A stretch of 35,141 nucleotides of DNA from Sandarakinorhabdus sp. (GTDB lineage Bacteria > Pseudomonadota > Alphaproteobacteria > Sphingomonadales > Sphingomonadaceae). A model generated the notes under the pieces. It did no database searches and was not told where the DNA came from. It saw nothing but the letters and a program-made list of their open reading frames with translations. Below, in pieces: positions 7,908 through 15,485 of this stretch; positions within the stretch are counted from its first letter, which is position 1; the number at the start of each line of letters is the position of its first letter. The position numbers and the translations under genes are program-made. The DNA lies in contig JAIMJL010000024.1 of the NCBI GenBank assembly GCA_020693225.1, forward strand, positions 1-35,141, read 5' to 3'.

Positions 7908-9145
7908 GCGCGCGCCCGGAAGCGGATCGGCAGGGTTACAAGCCCGCGCAGCAGCATGTTCGGCGGCCAGACCAGCTTCGCATCCGGTTGCAGGGTCACG
8001 CCCTCCATCCGATCGAGGATTTCCTGAAACGCCACCGCCAGCTCCTTGCGCGACAGCATATTGCCCACGCACATATGGATGCCCTTGCCGAACGCCAGAT
8101 GGGTGCGGGCGTTCTTGCGATCGGGCTGGAAGTGATCAGGCTCGGGAAAGCGCGCCGGGTCACGGTTGGCGGCAGCATAGCGCAGCATCAGCATGGTGCC
8201 CGCCTTCACCGGCACACCGGCCACTTCGCTGTCGCGCTTCACCACCCGCCACAGGCCGGAAGTGGGGCTTTCCATCCGCAGCATTTCCTCCACCATATTG
8301 GGGATCAACGTGCGGTCGGCCTCCACCGCGGCCCAGGCTTGCGGCTGCTCGATCAGCCGCAGCAATCCACCGGCAAGCGTGGAGGTGGTGGTTTCGTTCC
8401 CCGCCACCATCAGCTGCTGCAGGATCGACATGATTTCCGCATCGCTCAGCGGTTCTTCGCCTGCCACGCGCGCGTTGACCAGATCCGAGAGCAGATCGTC
8501 GGTCGGCTGCGCCCGGCGGGCATCGATCAACGTCTTGGCGTGGCGCTGGAATGCCACCACTTCGTGCGCGCACTCCATTTCGCGCGGCTTGTCGATCATC
8601 TGCCCCAGCCGATCGGCAAAGGCATCCGACCAGCGCTTCACGGTTGCCAGATCGGTGGTCGCATCCATGCCGATTTCCGATGTGATCACCGCCACCGGCA
8701 GCGGGATGGCGAAATCGGTGACGAAATCCGCCTCGCCCTTGGCCAGCATCGCTTCGATCAGGCGCACTGCGATGGCGCGGATCTTGCCCTCGATGGCGTT
8801 CACCCGCTGCATCGAAAAGGCCAGGTTCACCAGCTTGCGAAACCGCGTGTGGCGGGGCGGATCGGCGGTCAGCAAGGTGTCCACCGCTGGCCAGCCGGTA
8901 TCGAGAATGGCGGTCACCTCCGGATCGGCCGACCGGGCTCCGGCGAGGATGGCACCGAAATCGTTGGAGAAATCCTCCACCCGGCCCAGCGCATCGGACA
9001 CCGCATCATAGCCGGCCACATAGGTGATCGGCGTTCCCGGAATGGCAAAGACCGGCGCGCGCGCGTGCACGCTGGCATAGAAATCCCAAGGGTCTGACAG
9101 CACCTCCGGGGCGAAGGGATTTTGCGATACGGCAGCGGAGGCCAT
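7904..9145 (-). CDS. Cytochrome P450 monooxygenase
   Basis: Haem-thiolate monooxygenase of about 413 residues, soluble bacterial class with no membrane anchor. Visible motifs are the I-helix oxygen-binding AGNETT at 248-253, the K-helix ExxR (E287 to R290) and the haem loop FGKGIHMCVG with Cys359 as the axial ligand. The ATG at 9145 (MASAAVSQN) is preferred over the upstream ATG at 9175 because the family start fits and a GGAG lies upstream of it. It heads the second part of the operon, 91 bp after the GNAT gene, and overlaps the dehydrogenase start by 4 bp. No ferredoxin or ferredoxin reductase for electron supply is in the window apart from the Rieske ferredoxin. The probable role is hydroxylation of the hydrophobic substrate before CoA-dependent shortening; the CYP family was not determined. 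Confidence 0.95.
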   Translation of the reverse strand: MASAAVSQNPFAPEVLSDPWDFYASVHARAPVFAIPGTPITYVAGYDAVSDALGRVEDFSNDFGAILAGARSADPEVTAILDTGWPAVDTLLTADPPRHTRFRKLVNLAFSMQRVNAIEGKIRAIAVRLIEAMLAKGEADFVTDFAIPLPVAVITSEIGMDATTDLATVKRWSDAFADRLGQMIDKPREMECAHEVVAFQRHAKTLIDARRAQPTDDLLSDLVNARVAGEEPLSDAEIMSILQQLMVAGNETTTSTLAGGLLRLIEQPQAWAAVEADRTLIPNMVEEMLRMESPTSGLWRVVKRDSEVAGVPVKAGTMLMLRYAAANRDPARFPEPDHFQPDRKNARTHLAFGKGIHMCVGNMLSRKELAVAFQEILDRMEGVTLQPDAKLVWPPNMLLRGLVTLPIRFRARA

Positions 9146-9236
9146 GCGCGAACGACTCCATAGTGTAACAGACATGCCAAAATAGGCGCAGCGCGCCAGC
9201 TTCCGGAGTGATGAAAGTGACAGGCTGGAAGGTTGG
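9146..9236 (-). other. 91-bp gap between the GNAT and P450 genes
   Basis: This is the only gap of more than about 10 bp inside the cluster 2516-15284. I see no hairpin, tRNA or convincing promoter hexamers in it, but a separate promoter for the P450 half of the island could lie here. Confidence 0.3.
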
Positions 9237-9779
9237 CTAGGGTCGCAGGGAGGGTTCGAGCGTCTGCCAGTCCTGATCGGTGATTGCGAACACATGCGTG
9301 TCGCGGATGAAGCCGGTGTGGGTCTGCTTGTGCCGCCGCAGGATCCCGTCGCGCTGCGCCCCAAGCTTCAGCACGGCGGCCTGGCTGCGGCTGTTGCGGC
9401 CATCCACCCGGAACTCCACCCGGTGCGCGCCAGCGGAAAAGGCGTGCGCCAGCATCAGCCATTTTGCCATGCGATTTGTGGCTGTCCCGCGCATCGCCGG
9501 CGCGAGATAGGTGCCGCCGATTTCCACCACACCCGGTGTGCGCGGCTCGGGGAAAATGCCGGAACAGCCCACTACCTGGCCGCCCGCGCAGATGGCCCAG
9601 AAAACATCCTCGGCAATCGCCTTCGCCCACCAGCGATCGAACGCTTCGCCCAGCATGGAATAGCTGTAGACATCCCAGATATCCGGGTCTTGCGCGCACG
9701 CCGCCTGCAATGCCGCGCGATGCACCTGGGCCAGCGGCTCCAGCCGGATATCGCCATGCCCCAGCGAGGGCCGGGTCAT
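9237..9779 (-). CDS. GNAT-family N-acetyltransferase (RimJ/RimL-like)
   Basis: 180 residues with the GNAT acetyl-CoA fold: the strand VEIGGTYLAPAMRG followed by the pyrophosphate-binding turn RGTATNRMAKWLML (near 105-120), then HRVEFRVDGRNSRSQAAVLKLGA, the RimJ/RimL-type motif. The start ATG at 9779 overlaps the stop of the epoxide-hydrolase-like gene (ATGA). The C-terminal part (IRDTHVFAITDQDW) is typical of the spermidine/ribosomal-protein acetyltransferase-like subgroup. Why an acetyltransferase is translationally coupled to catabolic genes is unclear. It may modify an intermediate or a protein; the substrate cannot be inferred. Confidence 0.88.
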   Translation of the reverse strand: MTRPSLGHGDIRLEPLAQVHRAALQAACAQDPDIWDVYSYSMLGEAFDRWWAKAIAEDVFWAICAGGQVVGCSGIFPEPRTPGVVEIGGTYLAPAMRGTATNRMAKWLMLAHAFSAGAHRVEFRVDGRNSRSQAAVLKLGAQRDGILRRHKQTHTGFIRDTHVFAITDQDWQTLEPSLRP

Positions 9780-10141
9780 GCCGCTGGCATCTGCGCCATG
9801 AACTGGCCCAGATCAAAATAGTCACGCCAGTGGGTGATCTGTCCATCCGCCACTTCAAACGCACCCATAACCCGGATTTCCAGCCATTTGCCGCCAAGAT
9901 GAAAGCGATCGGTGCGCTCGGTCAACACCGTCGCACCATTGGCGGCGATCGCGTGCACGATCCATTCGGCGGCATCATAAGGCAGCTGCGCCAGAAACGC
10001 CGCGGCGGCTTCGCGGCCATGCACGGTAGGCATCGGCACATTGTCATACACCACATCTTCGGCGAGCAGCGCCAGCGCGCTCGCCGTTTCCATGGCATTG
10101 ATGTGGGCGATGAAACGTTCCACGGTCTGCAGCGGGGTCAT
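9776..10141 (-). CDS. Limonene-1,2-epoxide hydrolase-fold protein (SnoaL/NTF2-like)
   Basis: 121 residues from the ATG at 10141, which has an excellent GAGGAGA ribosome site 6 bases upstream; this rules out the longer start in the ORF track. The protein keeps all five positions of the limonene-1,2-epoxide hydrolase active site in order and nearly in spacing: Tyr32 and Asn34 (VYDNVPM), Arg76 and Asp78 (TERTDRF), and Asp107 (HWRDYFD). In the known enzyme these are Tyr53, Asn55, Arg99, Asp101 and Asp132. Real epoxide (or related) hydrolysis is therefore plausible, with water activated by the Asp-Arg-Asp triad. It lies between SDR and GNAT genes, and an epoxide could be produced upstream by the P450 or the Rieske enzyme. 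A ketosteroid-isomerase-like or binding role is the alternative. Confidence 0.85.
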   Translation of the reverse strand: MTPLQTVERFIAHINAMETASALALLAEDVVYDNVPMPTVHGREAAAAFLAQLPYDAAEWIVHAIAANGATVLTERTDRFHLGGKWLEIRVMGAFEVADGQITHWRDYFDLGQFMAQMPAA

Positions 10142-10151
10142 GCGCGTCTCC

Positions 10152-10874
10152 TCAGGGGTGAACGGTGGCACCGGCATCCACCACCAGCGCCGCGCCGGTC
10201 ATGAAACGGCTGTCGTCAGAGGCCAGAAAGGCCGCGACATCGGCGATATCCTCCGGCGTGCCCAGCCGTTTCAACGCCGACTTCTGCACCCAATAATCTG
10301 CGAAGGCGGGATTTTCGGCGAATGCGGGCTTGGTGATGCCGGTCAGGATGGCACCCGGCTGGATGCAGTTCACCGTGATGCCGAGCGGCCCCAGCTCGAT
10401 TGCCAGCGCGCGGGTCAGCCCCAGAACGCCGTGCTTGGCGGCGGCATAGGCGGCCATGCCGGCCTCGCCGTGGCTGGACATCACCGAGCCGATGGTGATG
10501 ATCCGCGCGGCGGCCGATTGCGCCGCTTGCCCGGCCTTCATCATCGGAACCGCTGCCCGGATCAGCCGGAACACGGCTTCCAGATTGATGCCGATGGTGT
10601 TTGTCCAAACCGCATCGCTGTGCCCGTCCAGCATCTCGAACGCCGAAACACCGGCCGCAGGCACGAGAATATCCAGCCCGCCCAGCCGCTCCTGCACGGC
10701 CGCCACCATGGCCGCCGCGGACGCTGCTGCCGCCACATCCAGCGCCAGATCGCATCCCGGCGACCGGTCAACGGTCAGCACCTTCGCGCCATCCCGCAGC
10801 AGCCGCGCCGCGATCGCTGCACCGATGCCGGATGCGGCCCCGGTGACCAGCGCGCGACGACCCGCAAGTCTCAC
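10152..10874 (-). CDS. Short-chain dehydrogenase/reductase (SDR)
   Basis: 240 residues starting with GTG at 10874, which overlaps the MDR stop as GTGA. Classical SDR features: VTGAASGIG near 10-18, PAAGVS at the NAG position near 76, IITIGSVMSSHG carrying the catalytic Ser, and YAAAKHG with catalytic Tyr and Lys near 140. Asp after the second strand (VLTVDRS) suggests NAD(H) preference. The ending GAALVVDAGATVHP is normal. It is 10 bp before the epoxide-hydrolase-like gene and belongs to the same operon. One of four SDRs in the island; the substrate is not decidable from sequence. Confidence 0.9.
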   Translation of the reverse strand: MRLAGRRALVTGAASGIGAAIAARLLRDGAKVLTVDRSPGCDLALDVAAAASAAAMVAAVQERLGGLDILVPAAGVSAFEMLDGHSDAVWTNTIGINLEAVFRLIRAAVPMMKAGQAAQSAAARIITIGSVMSSHGEAGMAAYAAAKHGVLGLTRALAIELGPLGITVNCIQPGAILTGITKPAFAENPAFADYWVQKSALKRLGTPEDIADVAAFLASDDSRFMTGAALVVDAGATVHP

Positions 10875-11890
10875 AGCTGCAGGATCATCTTGCCATCGTT
10901 GCTGCCTTCAAACAGCCGCATGAAGGCGGCAAAGGCATTGTCGATCCCCACATCGACATGCTCATCAAACACCAGCCCGCCGGCGCTCAAAAGCTTTGCC
11001 ATTTCGCCCGCCCCCTCGGCAAAGCGTGGCAGATAATCCCGCACTAGAAGCCCCTGGATCCGCGCCGAATGCACGATCAGCTGCCACAGATTGCGCGCCC
11101 CCAGCTTTTCGACGCTGTTATACTCGCTGATCAGGCCACACAGCGCGACCCGGCTGCCGTGGCGCAGATTCATCAGCGCCGCATCCAGGCAAGCGCCGCC
11201 GACATTTTCAAACACCACATCCACGCCGCCTGGCGCCGCAGCCCGGATATCCGCCTCCAGTTGCTGAACCGATTTGCCGCGATAGTCGATCGCCGCATCG
11301 AAGCGATAGCGTTCGATCAGCCGCCGGCATTTCTCCGGCCCACCGGCGATGCCGATGGTTTTCAACCCCATGCTGCGGCCGATCTGGCCCACAAGGCTGC
11401 CAACCGCGCCGGCCGCACCGGAAACCAGGAGCGTTTCCCCTGCCTTCGGCTGCCCCACCTCCGTCAACCCGAACCATGCGGTCATCCCGACCGCGCCAAG
11501 CACCGAAAGAAAATGCGTGGGCGATGGCACCAGCGACAGATCGATCGGCCCGGTGAAGCCGCCGGCCACGCCCAGGCTGTGGGTTTCGATCGCGTTCAGC
11601 CCCAGCACCCATTGGCCCACGGCAAAATCCGGATTGCGGCTATCGCACACCACCCCCACGGTGGTTGCCCGCACCGCTTCCCCCAGCGGCACCGGCGGCA
11701 TGTAGGACGGCGCATCATCCAGCCAGCCGCGGATCGCCGGATCCAGCGAGGCAAAGCGATTCTCGATCAGAAACTGCCCGTCCTGAAGCACCGGCAGTGC
11801 CTCCTCCACCAGCGCGAAATCGCGCTGCTGCGGCACCCCCTGTGGTCGCGCGGCCAAGGTGAACCGCTTGCGCTTTGTCGTATCAGTCAC
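10871..11890 (-). CDS. Zinc-free MDR oxidoreductase (leukotriene-B4 dehydrogenase / CurA type)
   Basis: NADP(H)-dependent enone (double-bond) reductase of the MDR superfamily. I place the start at GTG 11890 (about 339 residues) because GGGGGA lies 7 bases upstream; an in-frame ATG at 11905 adds five residues but has no ribosome site. Features are FASLDPAIRGWLDD in the N-terminal catalytic domain, MTAWFGL, the Rossmann motif VSGAAGAVGSLVGQIG near 150, and IAGGPEKCRRLIERYRFDAAIDYR, typical of the PTGR/curcumin-reductase group. Zinc ligands are absent. It overlaps the upstream SDR by 8 bp and the downstream SDR by 4 bp. The probable job is saturation of an alpha,beta-unsaturated ketone intermediate. 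A paralogue is at 16924-17925. Confidence 0.9.
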   Translation of the reverse strand: MTDTTKRKRFTLAARPQGVPQQRDFALVEEALPVLQDGQFLIENRFASLDPAIRGWLDDAPSYMPPVPLGEAVRATTVGVVCDSRNPDFAVGQWVLGLNAIETHSLGVAGGFTGPIDLSLVPSPTHFLSVLGAVGMTAWFGLTEVGQPKAGETLLVSGAAGAVGSLVGQIGRSMGLKTIGIAGGPEKCRRLIERYRFDAAIDYRGKSVQQLEADIRAAAPGGVDVVFENVGGACLDAALMNLRHGSRVALCGLISEYNSVEKLGARNLWQLIVHSARIQGLLVRDYLPRFAEGAGEMAKLLSAGGLVFDEHVDVGIDNAFAAFMRLFEGSNDGKMILQL

Positions 11891-12635
11891 TGCCGCGTCC
11901 CCCATCCACCACATGCGCCGTGCCGGTTATCATCCGGCTTTTCGGCCCCGCCAGCCAGGCAATGGCGGCAGCGATGTGGCGCGCCTCGCCAACCATATCG
12001 AGCGCATTGCCATCCTTCACAAAGCCACGCACCGCGTCGCTGTCGCCGTAAGCTCCGGTGATCATTTCGGTCAGGATCACGCCCGGATTCAAGCTGTTCA
12101 CCCGGATCGGCGGGTTGAAACCGCCGCCTTCGACCGCTGCTATTCTGGAAAAATGCGTGACCGCCGCCTTGGCCGCGCAATAGGCCGAGCAATCCTCCAG
12201 CCCGATGAGCCCGGCCAGCGAGGAAATATTGATGATCGAACCCGCCGATTGCGTATCCCGCATGGCGCGCAGCGCATATTTGGTGCCCAGCACCACCGAT
12301 TCCACATCGGTTTCCCAAAGCCCGCGAAACTCTGCCAGCGAAGTGTCCGGAAGCGGCTTGGAAAAAAAGGCTCCGCCGCTGTTCACCACCGCATCCAGCC
12401 GCGCGAAGCGGGCCACGGCATCGGCAGTAATGCGCGCCCAATCGGCCTCGCTCGTGATATCAAATGCCACGAACTCGGCCGTTCCGCCTTCGGCAGCGAT
12501 GGCCGCCACGGTGGCCACCCCGCGCCCGGCATTGCGACCGCAGGCGATCACATGGAAGCCGTCGCGCGCCAGCCAGAGCGCGCCTTCGCGGCCAATGCCC
12601 GACGTGGCGCCGGTGACGAGGGCAACCGGCTTCAT
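11883..12635 (-). CDS. Short-chain dehydrogenase/reductase (SDR), probably NADP-dependent
   Basis: 250 residues, ATG at 12635 overlapping the previous SDR stop (ATGA). The cofactor motif VTGATSGIG is at about 7-15, the motif VNSGGAFF sits in the NAG position, the Ser-bearing INISSLAG follows, and catalytic YCAAKAA is near 155. Unlike its neighbours, the residue after the second strand is Arg (VIACGRNAG), which favours NADP(H). It may therefore run in the reductive direction while the others oxidise. It lies in the middle of the Rieske-SDR-MDR operon. Confidence 0.9.
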   Translation of the reverse strand: MKPVALVTGATSGIGREGALWLARDGFHVIACGRNAGRGVATVAAIAAEGGTAEFVAFDITSEADWARITADAVARFARLDAVVNSGGAFFSKPLPDTSLAEFRGLWETDVESVVLGTKYALRAMRDTQSAGSIINISSLAGLIGLEDCSAYCAAKAAVTHFSRIAAVEGGGFNPPIRVNSLNPGVILTEMITGAYGDSDAVRGFVKDGNALDMVGEARHIAAAIAWLAGPKSRMITGTAHVVDGGRGSD

Positions 12636-13399
12636 ATCCGCGAACTCAGCATCCAGCCGCCGTCCACCACCAGATTGCTGGCGGTGATGAACTCGGCATC
12701 GTCAGACGCCAGGTAGAGGCAGGCATCGGCAATATCTTCGGCCCGGCAATAATCCTTCATCAGCACATCGGCAAAATTGCCGGGGTCGGCCCAATAGTCG
12801 GCATCGAACAGCGCCTCGGTCATCGGGGTTCGGGTGCCGCCAGGGCTGATGCTGTTGACCCGGATGCGATCCCCCTTCCGGCCCAGTTCCACCCCGGCCG
12901 ACCGCGCCAGATTAATCATCGCTGCCTTCGCCGTGCCATAGCCGCTGGTCTGCATGATGGGCTTCATCCCCGCCACCGAGGCTATCACGATGATGCTGCC
13001 GCTTGCCGGCGAGGCTTGCACCCGCATCTGCGCCGCCGCTGCCCGGATGCCGAGAAAGGCGCCCTCCACATGCACCCGCGATTGCGCGCGAAAGGCCTCC
13101 ATATCCAGATCGACAATGGGGCCGGAATCGGCGGTGCCGGCGTTGGACACCAGAATGTCCAGCCGCCCGAAGCGCGCGACACAGGCGGCAATGGCCGCGT
13201 CCCACTGGGATTCATCGGTCACATCCTGTTGCAGCAGGTCTCCCGCTGCGCGCACATCGGTGCCCAGCACCTGCGCGCCTTGCTGCGCGAACAACGCCTT
13301 GACGGCGGCGCCGATCCCCGAAGCGGCGCCTGTTATCAGCGCCACCTTGCCGGCCAACTTGCTGCCAGCCGCGGGCGCAGCTGTTGCTAAAGCGGCCAC
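12632..13399 (-). CDS. Short-chain dehydrogenase/reductase (SDR)
   Basis: I place the start at GTG 13399, giving 255 residues, because GAGGTGAT, a near-perfect ribosome site, lies just upstream; the longer ORF in the track runs into the Rieske ferredoxin and has a non-SDR N-terminus. The first residues are a low-complexity AALATAAPAAG tail before KVALITGAASGIG. Other motifs are VSNAGTAD at the NAG position, IVIASVAGMK with the catalytic Ser, and YGTAKAA with Tyr and Lys. Asp in LGTDVRA suggests NAD(H). It overlaps the ferredoxin gene by 13 bp. An SDR right after Rieske components often acts as a cis-diol or alcohol dehydrogenase on the oxygenase product; that is an inference here. Confidence 0.9.
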   Translation of the reverse strand: MAALATAAPAAGSKLAGKVALITGAASGIGAAVKALFAQQGAQVLGTDVRAAGDLLQQDVTDESQWDAAIAACVARFGRLDILVSNAGTADSGPIVDLDMEAFRAQSRVHVEGAFLGIRAAAAQMRVQASPASGSIIVIASVAGMKPIMQTSGYGTAKAAMINLARSAGVELGRKGDRIRVNSISPGGTRTPMTEALFDADYWADPGNFADVLMKDYCRAEDIADACLYLASDDAEFITASNLVVDGGWMLSSRI

Positions 13400-13716
13400 A
13401 GCATCACCTCGCCGTCTTCCACGCGTGTTGGATAGGCCAATATTCCCTCGTGCGCCGGCGGCCCCAGCACGCCCCCGGTCTTCAGGCAGAAGCGCGCGCC
13501 ATGGTGCGGGCAAACGATCGAGGCTCCGCGCACCCGCCCGCCTGCCAGCGAAAGCTGCGCGTGGCTGCACAGGCTGGCCACAGCATGATAGGCCCCGTCC
13601 TGCGCGCGGGCGACGATCACCTCCCGCCCGCCCACGATGCGCGTCTCCGATGTTCCCGGCGCCAGGCTGGCCGGGCCGGCGGACACGAATCCGCGTTCGG
13701 TGCCGCTATCGGTCAT
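13387..13716 (-). CDS. Rieske [2Fe-2S] ferredoxin
   Basis: About 109 residues from the ATG at 13716; the track's ATG at 13737 adds seven residues and lacks a ribosome site. The Rieske cluster ligands are clear: Cys50-x-His52 (LCSHAQL) and Cys69-x2-His72 (IVCPHHGARF). The spacing is typical of ferredoxin components that pass electrons to a ring-hydroxylating oxygenase. The gene overlaps the oxygenase alpha stop by 11 bp, so the two are translated together and probably work as partners. No ferredoxin reductase is present in the window, so reducing power must come from a gene elsewhere. It could also serve the P450 in the same operon, but that is speculative. Confidence 0.93.
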   Translation of the reverse strand: MTDSGTERGFVSAGPASLAPGTSETRIVGGREVIVARAQDGAYHAVASLCSHAQLSLAGGRVRGASIVCPHHGARFCLKTGGVLGPPAHEGILAYPTRVEDGEVMLWPL

Positions 13717-15031
13717 CAGCACAATCTGCCCCCACATAATCCATCAGCGTCTTGTGAAAGTGCCGGATGCGCAGCTCCTGCGTGCCGAGGATCAGCCCGT
13801 CATAGGCGCGGCTGTTCATGCCCTCCTGCACGCGCGGCAGATTGTGCGCATCCTGATCCAGCACCAGCCCCAAAGACAATTGCCCGTGCGCGTAAGTCTG
13901 GTGATCCGGCAATTGCCAGGGCTGGTCTTCCGGCAGGTGCGCAAAGTTCATCAGATCATAGAGCATCTTGTTCGGATCGGTCGGGTGCGGCCGGCTGACA
14001 AACAGCAGCATCGTCTCGCCATAGATGTTCATCGTGAAATTCGGGAAGATCATATAGTGATAGTCGTCGCTCAGCTGGTCGTCCGACAGGTCCTTGTACG
14101 GATAAATGCTATCCGCCTCCTTCGCGCGTTTCGCCTTCTGGATTGCCAGCCGCAGGTCGCGCGGGCGGCCTTCAAACGCGGCCGGATCCAGCCCGTTCAG
14201 CTGCGCCAGCCCCACCATCATCTCCGAAAGGCTGCGCTGGTCGGCATAGCGCGGGCTGGGCGTCTGGAAGGGCACGAGATAGCGGTTGTGCTTGCCGAGG
14301 CAATCAATCTGCACATTCCAGTCGTCCAGCCAGCTCAGCAGTTCGGGGTGAATGCCCTGCACATGATAGGTCTCGTTGAAGGCATCGACGCTCGCCTTCC
14401 AGTTGCAGTCCCATTCAATCGTTTTCCAGTCGATCAGCTTCATCCGCTCGAAGGCATAGGGGTCCAGATGTTCCGGGATCACCCCCAGATAGTCGCGCAA
14501 CGGCTCGGCGTCGGGATTCATGGAAAACCAGAAGAAGCCGCCCCAGCTGTCCACTTTGACCTGTTTCAGATGCAGCATGCAGCCCGGCAGCTGTGGAAAG
14601 GTCTCAAGATCTGGAATATTGACCTGCGTGCCATCGGTTGCCCATTCCCAATGGTGATAATTGCATTTGAAGCTGGGCGAAGACCCCACCGAATCCTTCG
14701 GCATGATGCGGTTTCCGCGGTGCGGGCAGACATTGTAAAAGCCCTTCACGCTGCCGTCCGGCTGGCGCGCAAAGATGAAGCTTTCGCTGCCCATCTCGTG
14801 GGTCATCCAGTCACCGGGTTCCGGAATCACCTCGTCGCGGCCGCCCACCAGCCAGACCTTCGTCCACATCCGCTCCCATTCGGCGCGCATGAAATCGGGT
14901 GACGTGTAGCGGCTGGCCGGAATGCGATCGAAACCCAAATCGGGATCGGGCGCCTTGGTGGCCGCCTTGCTGGTCCGCCCCTCGTTCACCCGTTGCAACG
15001 GAACCTGCTTGATGTCGGCCAGCGTCGCCAT
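13706..15031 (-). CDS. Rieske non-haem iron oxygenase, alpha subunit
   Basis: About 441 residues from the ATG at 15031, with GGGAG about 7 bases upstream; the ORF in the track begins earlier without support. The Rieske domain carries Cys102-x-His104 (NVCPHRG) and Cys123-x2-His126 (FKCNYHHWEW). The catalytic domain holds the 2-His part of the iron facial triad, His223 and His228, in AFNETYHVQGIHPEL; the Asp is probably in LDQDAHNLPRVQEG near 398. No beta subunit gene is adjacent, so it may be an alpha-only enzyme. It probably adds oxygen to a ring or removes a substituent of the pathway substrate. It follows the cysteine-rich small protein with a one-base gap and overlaps its ferredoxin. The exact reaction (mono- or dioxygenation, demethylation) cannot be told. 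Confidence 0.94.
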   Translation of the reverse strand: MATLADIKQVPLQRVNEGRTSKAATKAPDPDLGFDRIPASRYTSPDFMRAEWERMWTKVWLVGGRDEVIPEPGDWMTHEMGSESFIFARQPDGSVKGFYNVCPHRGNRIMPKDSVGSSPSFKCNYHHWEWATDGTQVNIPDLETFPQLPGCMLHLKQVKVDSWGGFFWFSMNPDAEPLRDYLGVIPEHLDPYAFERMKLIDWKTIEWDCNWKASVDAFNETYHVQGIHPELLSWLDDWNVQIDCLGKHNRYLVPFQTPSPRYADQRSLSEMMVGLAQLNGLDPAAFEGRPRDLRLAIQKAKRAKEADSIYPYKDLSDDQLSDDYHYMIFPNFTMNIYGETMLLFVSRPHPTDPNKMLYDLMNFAHLPEDQPWQLPDHQTYAHGQLSLGLVLDQDAHNLPRVQEGMNSRAYDGLILGTQELRIRHFHKTLMDYVGADCADDR

Positions 15032-15032
15032 C

Positions 15033-15284
15033 TCAATTCTCCCGGATCTTGTCACCGCGCACGCGCACCGTCTGGCTGATCTTGCGCGGCTCCCACTCAC
15101 CGCAGAACTCGCCCGCCGCTGTCAGCGGCCAGAGCACATGCGCGTGTCCCGTGCCCACGCTGGGATGCGGGGCATAGCGTTTGCAGGTGCCCTGCGCCGG
15201 CGATCCGGCGATGCCCGGAACGCCTGGCCCCTCCACGCGAACCTGGGTCCAGAAGCGACAGGTAATGCACAGTGTTTCGGCCAT
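15033..15284 (-). CDS. Small cysteine-rich protein leading the Rieske operon
   Basis: 83 residues, first gene of the operon and one base before the oxygenase. Cysteines occur as LCITCRFW (C-x2-C near residue 6), GTCKRYAPHP and EFCGEWEPRK, so four Cys in a C-x2-C ... C ... C arrangement that could bind zinc or an iron-sulfur cluster. The C-x2-C / CKRYAP / CGEW pattern recurs in small uncharacterised proteins; I recognise the style but not a named family. There is no signal peptide or membrane segment. Position suggests an accessory to the Rieske oxygenase (electron transfer, cluster delivery or assembly), which is inference. The codon pattern and tight coupling support a real gene. Confidence 0.75.
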   Translation of the reverse strand: MAETLCITCRFWTQVRVEGPGVPGIAGSPAQGTCKRYAPHPSVGTGHAHVLWPLTAAGEFCGEWEPRKISQTVRVRGDKIREN

Positions 15285-15485
15285 CGGCTATCCTCCACAC
15301 CTGCCTTCGGATGGCCACCGCCCTCTTGCTTTTCGGCCATCCGGGCGTAAGCAGGCCCTCAATCGGCATCCTAGGCCGCAGCATCGGCAATGCCACCGCT
15401 CAACTGCGCTAGGTCTGCCGAAGGGAAGTGGTTTGCGGCCCGGTCGGGGGGCCGGATACACTTTCCGCATGGGAGAGGAGACGGG
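15285..15485. promoter_or_regulatory. Divergent promoter region between the Rieske operon and the LuxR regulator
   Basis: 201 bp separate the start of the minus-strand operon (15284) from the start of luxR (15486, plus), so both promoters must lie here. An imperfect GC-rich dyad, CGGCCC-n7-GGGCCG, lies about 35 bp before the regulator's ribosome site GAGGAGA. I see no clear lux-box-like 20-bp palindrome and no strong sigma-70 hexamers. The divergent layout is typical of an autoregulated activator with its target operon. Confidence 0.5.

Noticed and set aside
7904-9145. Assigning the P450 to CYP125 (cholesterol oxidase family)
   Set aside because: The I-helix and haem-loop sequences do not obviously match CYP125; only the gene neighbourhood suggests a steroid link.
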